Shown one piece after another: positions 15,075-22,521 of a stretch of DNA of 22,521 nucleotides; within the stretch, counting starts at the first letter, position 1, and the number at the start of each line of letters is the position of its first letter. Made by a program: the position numbers and the translations under genes. The DNA is from an uncultured Variovorax sp. (GTDB lineage Bacteria > Pseudomonadota > Gammaproteobacteria > Burkholderiales > Burkholderiaceae). The stretch lies in contig CAMLCW010000037.1 in assembly GCA_946478645.1 (NCBI GenBank), positions 1 to 22,521 on the forward strand. Reading direction: 5' to 3'. Under the pieces are notes generated by a model. That model did not search any database. It was not told the DNA's origin and saw only the letters and a program-made list of their open reading frames with translations.

Positions 15075-16553
15075 ATGCAGACACCCTCTCCTTCTTCCAT
15101 TCTCCGCACCGGCGTCTATCCGCTGCTGATCGACGGCCAGGAGCGCCTCGGCGCCGCCGGACGCCAGTTCGACGTCGGCAACCCCTCGACCGGCCGCACG
15201 CTCGCACAGGTCGCTGAGGCCGATGCCGCCGACGTCGACGCAGCCGTGCGCGCCGCGCAGCACGCCTTCGACACGCATTGGCGCCAGACCTCGGCACGCC
15301 AGCGCAGCCGTCTGTTGCGCAAGCTCGGCGATGCGCTCGAGAAGCGCAGCGAACAGCTCGCCTGGCTCGAAGCCTGGAACGTGGGCCGCCCGATCACGCT
15401 CACGCGCGGCTCGCTGCGGACCATGCTCGACGGCATCGAATACATCGCGGGCGTCTCGCAGGGCATCGGCGGCCAGACGCTCAACGTGGCCGACACCCAC
15501 ATCGTCAACTTCACGCTGCGCGAGCCCTTCGGCGTGGTCGGCCTGATCCTGCCGTGGAACTATCCGCTGACGCTCACCCTGAGCAAGCTCATGCCGGTGC
15601 TGGCCGCGGGCAACACCGCCGTGATCAAGGCATCGGAGATCACGCCGCTGTCGTCGGTCGAGCTCGGCGCCGCGATCCTCGAAGCGGGCTTTCCGCCCGG
15701 CGTGGTCAACATCGTGCACGGCCCCGGCGCGACCGTCGGGCAGGCGCTGGTCGACCACCCGCTGGTGCAGAAGATCTCGTTCACGGGCGGCACCGAGACC
15801 GGCAAGGCCATCTACCGTAGCGCGGCCGAGCGCATCAAGCGCGTGACGCTCGAACTCGGCGGCAAGTCGCCGCTCATCGTGTTCGACGACGCCGACCTCG
15901 ACGCCGCCGCCGCGGTGGCGCTGCAGGACGTGAGCCGCAACACCGGCCAGATCTGCGTGGCCTGCACGCGGCTGCTGGTGCACGAGCGCGTGGCCGACGC
16001 CTTCACCGACAAGCTGCGCTCTGCCTACGCGCGCATCCGCATCGGCCTGCCCGACGATCCCCAGACCCAGATGGGCCCGCTGGTCAGTCGCGGGCAGCAG
16101 CAGCGCGTGCAGCGCTACATCGACATCGGCCGCGACGAACAGGCGCAGCCCGAGACGATGCAGGACCTGTCGACGCGCGCCGAACTGCAGGCCGGCTACT
16201 TCGCCGCGCCCACGCTGTTCCTGCAGGGACGCAGCGAAATGCGCGTCGCGCAGGAGGAGATCTTCGGCCCGGTGCAGGTGCTGATCCGCTTCCGCGACGA
16301 AGACGACGCGGTGCGCATCGCCAACGACAGCCGCTTCGGCCTGGCGGGCGTGGTCTACACGCGCGACACCGGGCGCGCCATGCGCCTGTGCAAGGCGCTG
16401 CAGATCGGCAACCTCGCGATCAACGACCCGATCAAGGCCACGGCCGATGCGCCGTTCGGCGGCTTCAAGGAATCGGGCCTGGGCAAGGAGCGCGGGCTCG
16501 ACGCGATCCTGGAGAACACGCAACTCAAGAACGTGCGCTTCTCGATGCGCTGA
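15075..16553 (+). CDS. NAD(P)-dependent aldehyde dehydrogenase
   Basis: 492 residues, standard ALDH length. PWNYP (160-164) carries Asn162, FTGGTETGK (236-244) is the cofactor loop, LELGGKSP (259-266) carries the general base Glu260, and GQICVACTR (291-299) the nucleophile Cys294. EEIFGPV and the C-terminal FGGFKESGLGKE are also present, so the enzyme should be active. It oxidises an aldehyde to an acid; the substrate is not evident. Its place after an alcohol dehydrogenase and in the same run as a predicted aldolase makes the aldehyde from C-C cleavage the natural candidate. 37 bp separate it from the upstream gene and the same spacing separates it from the next receptor gene. Confidence 0.94.
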   Translation: MQTPSPSSILRTGVYPLLIDGQERLGAAGRQFDVGNPSTGRTLAQVAEADAADVDAAVRAAQHAFDTHWRQTSARQRSRLLRKLGDALEKRSEQLAWLEAWNVGRPITLTRGSLRTMLDGIEYIAGVSQGIGGQTLNVADTHIVNFTLREPFGVVGLILPWNYPLTLTLSKLMPVLAAGNTAVIKASEITPLSSVELGAAILEAGFPPGVVNIVHGPGATVGQALVDHPLVQKISFTGGTETGKAIYRSAAERIKRVTLELGGKSPLIVFDDADLDAAAAVALQDVSRNTGQICVACTRLLVHERVADAFTDKLRSAYARIRIGLPDDPQTQMGPLVSRGQQQRVQRYIDIGRDEQAQPETMQDLSTRAELQAGYFAAPTLFLQGRSEMRVAQEEIFGPVQVLIRFRDEDDAVRIANDSRFGLAGVVYTRDTGRAMRLCKALQIGNLAINDPIKATADAPFGGFKESGLGKERGLDAILENTQLKNVRFSMR

Positions 16554-16590
16554 GCCATTTCATTTTTTACCCAAGAAGGAGACAAGAGAC

Positions 16591-17562
16591 ATGAAGAAGA
16601 TTCGTTCGATCGCCACGCTGGTGCTCGCGCTCGCCGCGGGCGCGCTGCCGCCCGCCTGGGCCGCGGCGTTCCCCGAGCGGCCGGTGAAGATGCTCGTGGG
16701 CTTTGCGGCCGGCGGCATCACCGACATCACGGCGCGCCAGATCGCCGAGAACATGAGCCGCACGCTCGGCCAGGCGGTGGTGGTGGAGAACCGCGCCGGC
16801 GCGGGCGGCAACATCGCCACCTCGGAACTCGCGCGCGCACAGCCCGACGGCTACACCCTGATGCTGGCTTCGCCGGGGCAGCTGGTGGTCAATCCGCTGA
16901 CGCAGAAGTCGCCCGGCTTCGATCCCAAGACCCAGTTCACCTTGGTCAGCCTGGCCAACGAGAGCCCCTTCGTGCTGGTGGTGCCCGCGAACTCCCGCTT
17001 CAAGAGCGTGGCCGACATGGTGGCCTGGGGCAAGAGCAACGAGGGCGGCCTGACCTTCGCCTCGCCCGGGCTCGGCACCACGATGCACATCGCAGGCGAA
17101 ATGCTGCAGGTGATGGCCGGCGTGAAGGCGGTGCACGTGCCGTACCGCGGTGGCGCGCAGTCGACCACCGACCTCGTGGCCGGCCGCGTCGATTTCATGA
17201 TCGACAGCGTGGGCGCGGTCGCGACGCAGCTGCAGGCCGGCCAGCTCAAGGTGCTGGCGGTGGCGAGCGGCCGCAAGCTCGCGCAGTTCCCCGACGTGCC
17301 GCTGCTGTCGAGCATGTACCCGGGCCTCGAAGTGTCGTCGTGGCTCGGCGTGGTCGGCCCGCCCGGCATGCCCGAGGACGTGCAGCGCACCTTGGTGCGC
17401 GCCGTCGAGCAGGCGGTGCGCGAGCCGGCCTACGTGCAGATGCTCGAGAAGCGCGGCAGCGTGGTCGCGGCCTCCGGCCCGGAGGCCTTCGCGGCCCACC
17501 TCGCCAAGGAGCGCGCGCGCGTCGAGCGCACCGTGGTCAAGGCCGGCCTGCGGCTGGACTGA
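16591..17562 (+). CDS. Bug-family (TTT) periplasmic solute receptor
   Basis: 323 residues. A clear signal peptide (MKKIRS, then an Ala/Leu core, cleavage after AWA) is followed by FPERPVKMLVGFAAGGITDI, TLGQAVVVENRAGAGGNIA and QPDGYTLMLASPG, the Bug signature order. A strong AAGAAGGAG (16573-16581) precedes the ATG by 9 bp. It closes the plus-strand catabolic run and converges with the Crp/Fnr gene 30 bp away. It is clearly a divergent paralogue, not a recent copy, of the receptors at 6857 and 21708, so the three probably bind different acids. No TctA/TctB membrane genes accompany it. Confidence 0.92.
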   Translation: MKKIRSIATLVLALAAGALPPAWAAAFPERPVKMLVGFAAGGITDITARQIAENMSRTLGQAVVVENRAGAGGNIATSELARAQPDGYTLMLASPGQLVVNPLTQKSPGFDPKTQFTLVSLANESPFVLVVPANSRFKSVADMVAWGKSNEGGLTFASPGLGTTMHIAGEMLQVMAGVKAVHVPYRGGAQSTTDLVAGRVDFMIDSVGAVATQLQAGQLKVLAVASGRKLAQFPDVPLLSSMYPGLEVSSWLGVVGPPGMPEDVQRTLVRAVEQAVREPAYVQMLEKRGSVVAASGPEAFAAHLAKERARVERTVVKAGLRLD

Positions 17563-17570
17563 CGGCGAGG

Positions 17571-17604
17571 GCCGCCGCGCCCCGAAGCGGCGCTATTCGG
17601 CGGC
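17571..17604. terminator. GC-rich hairpin in the convergent gap (possible bidirectional terminator)
   Basis: GCCGCCG (17571-17577) pairs with CGGCGGC (17598-17604). An alternative inner stem GCGCC/GGCGC (17577-17581 with 17589-17593) closes a 7-base loop. The structure sits between two convergent stops, the receptor at 17562 and the Crp/Fnr stop at 17593-17595. No T-tract follows, so it is at best a weak or Rho-assisted terminator. Confidence 0.3.
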
Positions 17605-18270
17605 CGCACCCTTCGCCTCGGTGCCCGCCGCAATGCGCGCAAGCTGCGCGGGGTCGGCGATGCGGATGCGCTTGTAGCGCATGTCGATCACGCCTTCGTC
17701 GACCAGCCGCCCGAGCTCCTTGTTGATCGTCTGGCGCGAGAGGCCGAGCATCGCCGCCAGGTCGTGCTGCGACAGCCGCACCGGCAGGTTCGTGGCCGCC
17801 TCCGGCTGACCACCGTAAAAGTAGATCAGGCTCGTCAGCGTGGCGGCAACGCGCCCGCGGATGGTGTTGAGCATCTGGTTCTGCAGCAGCACGATGCTCT
17901 GCCGCTGGCGCTGCAGCGCGAGCCTGGCCACGCCGCGCCACAGCGCGGGCTCGGCGTCGAGCTCCGCGAGCACGGCGTCGCTCGGCAGGTGGACGATCAC
18001 CGAATCTTCGTGCGCGTGGTAGTCGTAGGGCAGCGGCACTTCCTCGAGCAGCCGCACCAGCGGCGCCACCTGGCCCGGTCCGAGCAGCGCATTGACGTAC
18101 TTGCGTCCCTGCGGGCTCATGCTGCTGACCTCGATGCAGCCCGACACCACGGCCAGCAGCTCCCGCTTGTGGCGGTCATGCGCCAGCACCTGCGTGCGAC
18201 GACGGTAGCGCACCAGCCGCGCGGACTTCATCAGCGCGGCCCGGCGCGCGTCGGACCACTGCGCGAACAA
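17593..18270 (-). CDS. Crp/Fnr-family transcriptional regulator
   Basis: 225 residues as drawn from a TTG at 18268-18270. The frame is open further, to a CTG at 18346-18348 that has an ideally placed AGGGAG, so the real protein may be 26 residues longer. The N-terminal half is a cyclic-nucleotide-binding-like beta roll (LLAVVSGCIEVSSMSPQGRK), followed by the long dimer helix near 113-150. The C-terminal winged helix reads LSQHDLAAMLGLSRQTINKE (166-185), typical of Crp. The N-terminal Fe-S cysteine cluster of Fnr is absent, and the cAMP-contact residues are not conserved in an obvious way, so the effector is unknown. It is divergent from the porin gene, with a perfect palindrome between them, and probably regulates that unit and itself. 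Confidence 0.9.
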   Translation of the reverse strand: MFAQWSDARRAALMKSARLVRYRRRTQVLAHDRHKRELLAVVSGCIEVSSMSPQGRKYVNALLGPGQVAPLVRLLEEVPLPYDYHAHEDSVIVHLPSDAVLAELDAEPALWRGVARLALQRQRQSIVLLQNQMLNTIRGRVAATLTSLIYFYGGQPEAATNLPVRLSQHDLAAMLGLSRQTINKELGRLVDEGVIDMRYKRIRIADPAQLARIAAGTEAKGAAAE

Positions 18271-18375
18271 CTCGTTCCAGCGCAGCGCGCGGTCGAGCAG
18301 CGCGGCGCTTTCTTCGTCTTCGAGTGTGGAAACGGGCGATCGGGCCAGCGGGTTCTCCCTGCGTTGATGTTCAGG

Positions 18376-18399
18376 AATCTGTCAATGCATTGACAGATT
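18376..18399. promoter_or_regulatory. Perfect 24-bp palindrome, putative Crp/Fnr-type operator
   Basis: The half-site AATCTGTCAATG is followed directly by its exact reverse complement. TTGACA occurs on the plus strand at 18390-18395 and, by symmetry, on the minus strand at 18380-18385, so a -35-like element faces each direction. No good -10 is seen 17 bp downstream of the plus-strand TTGACA, as expected if activation is needed. The site lies 103 bp before the porin ATG and 27 bp before the CTG candidate start of the regulator. A dimeric Crp/Fnr protein from the adjacent gene is the natural ligand (inference). Confidence 0.75.
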
Positions 18400-18502
18400 T
18401 GGGTGGCCTTCGTTTCTATCGTAAGCCCCGGAACTCGACAAGCACACAGGCGGCACCGCCCTGCATCCGCAGGCGGCGCGCCCCACCCGGAGACAACACC
18501 AG

Positions 18503-19564
18503 ATGAAGAAGACAGCCGCCGCCGGCCTCGCGCTGACGGCCTCCACGCTGGCGCTCGCGCAAAGCACCGTGACCGTCTACGGCACGCTCGACCTGTACAT
18601 GGCGCACGCCAAATCGGGCGCCGCATCGTCGACGCGGCTCGAAGACGGTGGCCAGACCGCCTCGCGCATCGGCTTTCGCGGCACCGAAGACCTGGGCGAC
18701 GGGATGCGCGCGCATTTCACGCTCGAGAGCGGCTTCGCGCCCGACACCGGCAACGGCACCCTGCCCGGCCCCGCGATGTCGTTCAGCCGCCAGTCCTTCG
18801 TCGGTATCTCCGCGCCCTGGGGCCAGATCGACGCGGGCCGCATGTACACGCCGATGTTCTACGCGCTGTTCAAGGCCGATCCCTACGGCCTGAACGCGGT
18901 GTTCTCGCCGATCAACCTGGTCGCCGCGACCGACGCGCAACCCGGCATCACGCCCTTCGCCGCCCGCGCCAGCAACATGGTGCGCTACCGCACACCCGCG
19001 AGCATGGCGTTTTTCGCCGACATCGCCTATGCGCCCGGCGAATCGAGCGCGCCGAGCCACCAGAGCGGCAACGTCTACGGCGCGAACTTCGGCTGGGCGC
19101 GCAAGCCCTACTACATCGCCTACGCCTACCAGCGCGCACGCTCCGGCTCGGCCGCGGCGCCCGTGGCCTCGCCCGCCACCACCACCTACCAGGCGCTGAC
19201 CGGCGCTTACGAGTGGTCGTCGCTCGGCCTGCAGCTCTACGCGAGCTACGTGCGCAACGCATCGAGCCTGCCCGGCGTGCCGACCGCCAAGCTCCTGAAC
19301 CTGGGCGCGACCTACAACGTGACGCCGGTGTCGAACATCGTCTTCGGCGCCACCGAGCGCAAGGTGGCCGGCAGCGACCGCGCGCAACTCGCGTGGACGC
19401 TGGGCTACGACCACCACCTCAGCAAGCGCACCGTGCTCTATGCGCGCTGGCTGCGCCTGTTGAACCGGCACGGCGCCTCGGCCTCGCTCGCCACCGTGCC
19501 GGTGCTGGCGAACAGCGGCAACGACGTGCGCGTGCTCGCCACCGGCATCCGCCACAACTTCTGA
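18503..19564 (+). CDS. Outer-membrane general porin (Gram-negative porin, OmpC/OmpQ-like)
   Basis: 353 residues. The signal peptide MKKTAAAGLALTASTLALAQ is followed by the porin opening STVTVYGTLDLYM, then SRIGFRGTEDLGDGMRAHFT, LESGF, FSRQSFVGI and DAGRMYTP, the conserved first strands of beta-proteobacterial 16-strand trimeric porins. Alternating strands continue to the C-terminal phenylalanine (GIRHNF) needed for BAM-mediated assembly. GGAGAC lies 8 bp before the ATG. It should let a small organic acid or anion cross the outer membrane for the receptor and ligase encoded downstream. It probably starts the transcript controlled by the palindrome at 18376, with the next gene 8 bp away. Confidence 0.93.
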   Translation: MKKTAAAGLALTASTLALAQSTVTVYGTLDLYMAHAKSGAASSTRLEDGGQTASRIGFRGTEDLGDGMRAHFTLESGFAPDTGNGTLPGPAMSFSRQSFVGISAPWGQIDAGRMYTPMFYALFKADPYGLNAVFSPINLVAATDAQPGITPFAARASNMVRYRTPASMAFFADIAYAPGESSAPSHQSGNVYGANFGWARKPYYIAYAYQRARSGSAAAPVASPATTTYQALTGAYEWSSLGLQLYASYVRNASSLPGVPTAKLLNLGATYNVTPVSNIVFGATERKVAGSDRAQLAWTLGYDHHLSKRTVLYARWLRLLNRHGASASLATVPVLANSGNDVRVLATGIRHNF

Positions 19565-19572
19565 CCCCTGCC

Positions 19573-21711
19573 ATGACCACGGACTACTTCTCTTCGCAAA
19601 CCGAATCCCTCTCGGCGCTGTTCGCACCGCGTGCCATCGCGGTGGTCGGCGCCTCGTCCAACGCGCAGAAGATCGGCGGCATCCCGGTGGATTACCTGCG
19701 CCGCTTCGGCTTCGAGGGCGCGCTCTATCCGGTGAACCCGAACGCCGATCGCATCCAGGACCTGGCGGCGTTCCCGAGCCTGCGCGCCATCGGCCAGCCG
19801 GTGGACCTGGCGATCCTCGCGGTGCCGTCGGGGCTGGTCGAGGGCGCGCTCGACGACGCCATCGCCTCGGGCGTGAAAGGCGTGGTGCTGTTCTCCTCGG
19901 GCTTCGCCGAGATCGGCGCCGAAGGCGCGGCCGCGCAGGCCCGGCTCGGCGAGCGTGCGCGCGCCGCGGGCGTGCGGCTGGTCGGCCCCAACTGCCTGGG
20001 CTTCATGAACATCGCGCGCCATGTGTACGCGACCTTCTCGCCGGCGCCCGGCGTGGGCCGCGTGGCGCCGGGGCGCATCGGTCTGGTGAGCCAGTCGGGC
20101 GCGTTCGGCGCCTATGCGTATGCGATGGCGCGCGAGCGCGGCGTCGGGCTGTCGCTGTGGGCCACCACCGGCAACGAGGCCGACGTGCAGGTCGCCGACT
20201 GCCTGGCCTGGCTCGCGCAAGACCCGGGCACCGACGTGATCATGGCCTACATGGAAGGCTGCCGCGACGGCCCGCGGCTGCGTGCGGCACTGGCGCTGGC
20301 GCAAGCCAACGGCAAGACGGTGGTGATGGTCAAGGTCGGCCGCACCGCGCTCGGCGCCGAGGCCGCGGCCTCGCACACCGCCGCGCTCGCGGGCGACGAC
20401 GCGGTATACGACGCGGTGTTCCGCCACTACGGCGTGCTGCGCGCGCGCAACCTCACGGAGTTCTTCGACCTCGCGCACAGCGCGGCCGTGGCGGGCCGCC
20501 CGCGCGACCGTTCGCTCGGCCTGTTCACGCTGTCGGGCGGCGTCGGCGCGTTGATGGCCGACGAAGCCTCGGCACAGGGCCTCGACGTGCAGCCACTGAG
20601 CGAGCCCGCGCAAGACGTGCTGCGCAGCTGGGTGCCTTTCGCGGCGCCGCGCAATCCGGTGGACATCACGGGCCAGGTCACCAACGACATGACGCTGATC
20701 GAGCGCACGGCGCGCGTGATGCTCGACGACCGCGGCTTCGCGTCGTGGATGGGCTTCCTGGCGGCGGCCGGTGCCTCGGACGCTTTCTGGCCGGTGCTGC
20801 GCGCGCTCGTGGCTTCACTGCGCGCGGCCTACCCCGACACGCTGCTGGCGGTGAGCACGCTGCTGTCGCCCGAGCGCCGCGCCGAACTCGAGGCGATGCG
20901 CTGCCTGGTGTTCGCCGACCCGTCGGACGGCATCCGGACGATCGCCGCGCTCGCGGGGCTGAAGCCTGCGGCGGCCGCGGCGGCAGTGCCCGCACCGACC
21001 GCCCCGTCGTTGACGCTCGCCCCCGGCACGATGTCCGAACCCGAGGCGCTCGCACTGCTCGCCGACGCGGGCGTGCCCGTGGTCGCGCACCGCGTCGTGC
21101 GCAGCGCCGACGAAGCTGCCGCCGCGGCCGACGCACTCGGCGACGCGGTCGTGGTGAAGATCGTCAGCGCCGACATCCCGCACAAGTCCGACGTCGGTGG
21201 CGTGGCGCTCGGCGTGCGCGGCGCGGCGCAGGCGCGCGCGGCCTTCGAGCGCACGCGCGACCATGCGCTCACCGCCCGGCCCGACGCGCGGCTCGGCGGC
21301 GCGCTGGTGGCGCGCATGCTGCACGGCGGCGTCGAGTGCATCGCGGGCGTGCACCGCGACCCGGTGTTCGGCCCGGTGCTGATGTTCGGGCTCGGCGGCA
21401 TCCATGTCGAAACGCTCGGCGACGTGTCGCTGCGCCCGCTGCCGGTCACGCGCGACGACGCGCTGGCGATGGTGCGCGAGCTGCGCGCCTTCGCGATCCT
21501 CGACGGCGCGCGCGGCCGTGCGCCGGTCGACCTCGCATCGATCGCCGACGCGCTGTGCGCGCTTGCTGCCTTTGCCGAACGCGCGGGCGACACGCTCGCA
21601 AGCGCCGAGATCAACCCGCTGATCGCCAGGCCGAAGGCCGATGGCGGCTGCGTGGCGGTCGACGCGCTGGTCGTCGGGCGCGCCTCGCACAGCGCCGGAG
21701 AGATCGCATGA
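19573..21711 (+). CDS. ADP-forming acyl-CoA synthetase (acetate-CoA ligase family, fused alpha-beta)
   Basis: 712 residues in the alpha-beta fused order. A CoA-binding Rossmann domain (IAVVGASSNAQKIGG, 22-36) is followed by two flavodoxin-like succinyl-CoA-synthetase domains with SQSGAFG (173-179) and the phosphohistidine segment ASHTAALAG (266-274, His268). An Ala/Pro linker (465-485) leads to an ATP-grasp domain with VVKIVSADIPHKSDVGGV (527-544), GLGGIHVE (606-613) and EINPL (679-683). It interconverts an acyl-CoA and acid with ADP/ATP. In the family the motif is usually GGIFVE; here His611 replaces Phe. The reaction direction and acid are not evident. It is the second, mechanistically different CoA ligase in the window and sits between a porin and a Bug receptor, overlapping the latter as ATGA. 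Confidence 0.92.
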   Translation: MTTDYFSSQTESLSALFAPRAIAVVGASSNAQKIGGIPVDYLRRFGFEGALYPVNPNADRIQDLAAFPSLRAIGQPVDLAILAVPSGLVEGALDDAIASGVKGVVLFSSGFAEIGAEGAAAQARLGERARAAGVRLVGPNCLGFMNIARHVYATFSPAPGVGRVAPGRIGLVSQSGAFGAYAYAMARERGVGLSLWATTGNEADVQVADCLAWLAQDPGTDVIMAYMEGCRDGPRLRAALALAQANGKTVVMVKVGRTALGAEAAASHTAALAGDDAVYDAVFRHYGVLRARNLTEFFDLAHSAAVAGRPRDRSLGLFTLSGGVGALMADEASAQGLDVQPLSEPAQDVLRSWVPFAAPRNPVDITGQVTNDMTLIERTARVMLDDRGFASWMGFLAAAGASDAFWPVLRALVASLRAAYPDTLLAVSTLLSPERRAELEAMRCLVFADPSDGIRTIAALAGLKPAAAAAAVPAPTAPSLTLAPGTMSEPEALALLADAGVPVVAHRVVRSADEAAAAADALGDAVVVKIVSADIPHKSDVGGVALGVRGAAQARAAFERTRDHALTARPDARLGGALVARMLHGGVECIAGVHRDPVFGPVLMFGLGGIHVETLGDVSLRPLPVTRDDALAMVRELRAFAILDGARGRAPVDLASIADALCALAAFAERAGDTLASAEINPLIARPKADGGCVAVDALVVGRASHSAGEIA

Positions 21712-22521
21712 CGAAGACGCCATCGACCCACGCGCTGCGGCGCGCACTCGGCGGCGCCGCAGCGCTGGCCTTCGCCGCCGCCAGCGGCGCGGCGGCCGCG
21801 GGCACGGAAAACGGCTTCCCCTCCAAAACCGTGCGCATCGTCGTGCAGTACCAGGCGGGCGGCTCGACCGACATCCTCGCGCGGCTGCTGGCCGAGGGCC
21901 TCTCGAAGCGGCTCGGCCAGCCGGTGGTGGTCGAGAACCGCACCGGCGCGGGCGGGATCATCGGCACCGACCATGTCGCCAAGAGCGTGCCCGACGGCCA
22001 CACGCTGCTGCTGACGGTGCCGGGGCCCGTCACCGCGAACCTGGTGCTCTACAGCAAGCTGCCGTACGACCCGCGCACCGACCTGCGCATGGTCTCGGAC
22101 ATCGCCACCATGCGCACCGTGCTGGCGGTTCACCCTTCGGTTCAGGCCACCGACTTCAAGAGCCTCATCGCCACCGTGAAGGCGGCGCCCGGCAAGTATT
22201 CGATGGGCTCGTGGGGCGCGGGCACGCAGCCGCACCAGGTGCAGGTCTACATGGACAAGGCCTATGGCCTGCAGACGCTGCACGTGCCCTACAAGGGCGA
22301 GAGCCCGATGGCGGTCGACCTGATCGGCGGCGTGATCCAGATGACCGTCGGCTCTGTCACCACGCTGCAGCCGTACATCCAGGCCGGCAAGCTGCGTCCG
22401 CTGGCGGTGGCCGGAACGCGCCGCGCCCGCGCGCTGCCCGACGTGCCGACCTTCGCCGAGCAAGGCTACGCCGACGAGGTCTACACGATGACCGGCCCGA
22501 CCTCGCTGATGGCGCCGGCCA
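21708..22521 (+). CDS. Bug-family (TTT) periplasmic solute receptor (3' end outside window)
   Basis: The first 271 codons are present; family members are about 320 residues. A long, alanine-rich signal peptide (to about residue 31) precedes FPSKTVRIVVQYQAGGSTDI, RLGQPVVVENRTGAGGIIG and VPDGHTLLLTVPGP. The loop YQAGGSTD replaces the F-(A)-P/A-GG of the other two receptors, and GSWGAGTQPHQ occupies the second ligand-contact region, so its ligand probably differs. The ATG overlaps the ligase stop, and GGAGAG lies 9 bases before it within the ligase gene, indicating translational coupling. Uptake and ADP-forming ligation of one acid is the likely joint role. Confidence 0.92.
   Translation, partial: MTKTPSTHALRRALGGAAALAFAAASGAAAAGTENGFPSKTVRIVVQYQAGGSTDILARLLAEGLSKRLGQPVVVENRTGAGGIIGTDHVAKSVPDGHTLLLTVPGPVTANLVLYSKLPYDPRTDLRMVSDIATMRTVLAVHPSVQATDFKSLIATVKAAPGKYSMGSWGAGTQPHQVQVYMDKAYGLQTLHVPYKGESPMAVDLIGGVIQMTVGSVTTLQPYIQAGKLRPLAVAGTRRARALPDVPTFAEQGYADEVYTMTGPTSLMAPA

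Overview
The window is GC-rich DNA from a probable betaproteobacterium of the order Burkholderiales, most likely a Comamonadaceae such as Variovorax (inference). The reasons are three Bug-type (tripartite tricarboxylate transporter, TTT) solute receptors, short ATGA-overlapped catabolic genes, a beta-proteobacterial type porin, and an intergenic inverted repeat of a kind I associate with Comamonadaceae. No rRNA, tRNA, CRISPR array, intact insertion sequence or integrase was seen.

Positions 1 to about 5980 look like an accessory region. They hold the 3' end of an unidentified gene, a SUKH/SMI1-KNR4-like gene (minus), a short 7-bp tandem repeat, a possible gene remnant, and a PD-(D/E)XK nuclease-like gene (plus). 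These are followed by a minus-strand pair: an 874-residue SMC-like ATPase with a CPAC zinc-hook motif, and downstream of it a protein with a HEPN-type R-x4-H motif in a locally less GC-rich stretch. The ATPase plus HEPN pair, with a nuclease gene converging on it, is the best candidate in the window for an undescribed defence or conflict system. I cannot match it to a named system from sequence alone.

Positions 5980 to 17562 form a catabolic locus. A TetR-family regulator is preceded by a perfect 24-bp palindrome. Then, all on the plus strand, come a Bug receptor, a DUF35 zinc-ribbon protein, a thiolase-like protein, an enoyl-CoA hydratase, an SDR dehydrogenase, a nitronate-monooxygenase-like flavoprotein and an AMP-forming acyl-CoA ligase. 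After a 271-bp gap carrying a large inverted repeat come an iron-type alcohol dehydrogenase, an aldehyde dehydrogenase and a second Bug receptor. The thiolase-like protein has serine where thiolases have the nucleophilic cysteine and is translationally coupled to DUF35. That is the arrangement of Ltp2/ChsH2-type acyl-CoA retro-aldolases. I infer a pathway in which an imported organic acid is CoA-activated, hydrated and cleaved by retro-aldol chemistry to a shorter acyl-CoA plus an aldehyde or ketone, which ALDH or ADH then processes. The substrate is unknown.

Positions 17593 to 22521 hold a convergent Crp/Fnr-family regulator and, divergent from it, a porin, an ADP-forming type acyl-CoA synthetase and a third Bug receptor cut by the window end. 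A second perfect 24-bp palindrome lies between the regulator and the porin and includes a TTGACA on each strand. This unit looks like a separately regulated uptake and activation module for a related substrate.
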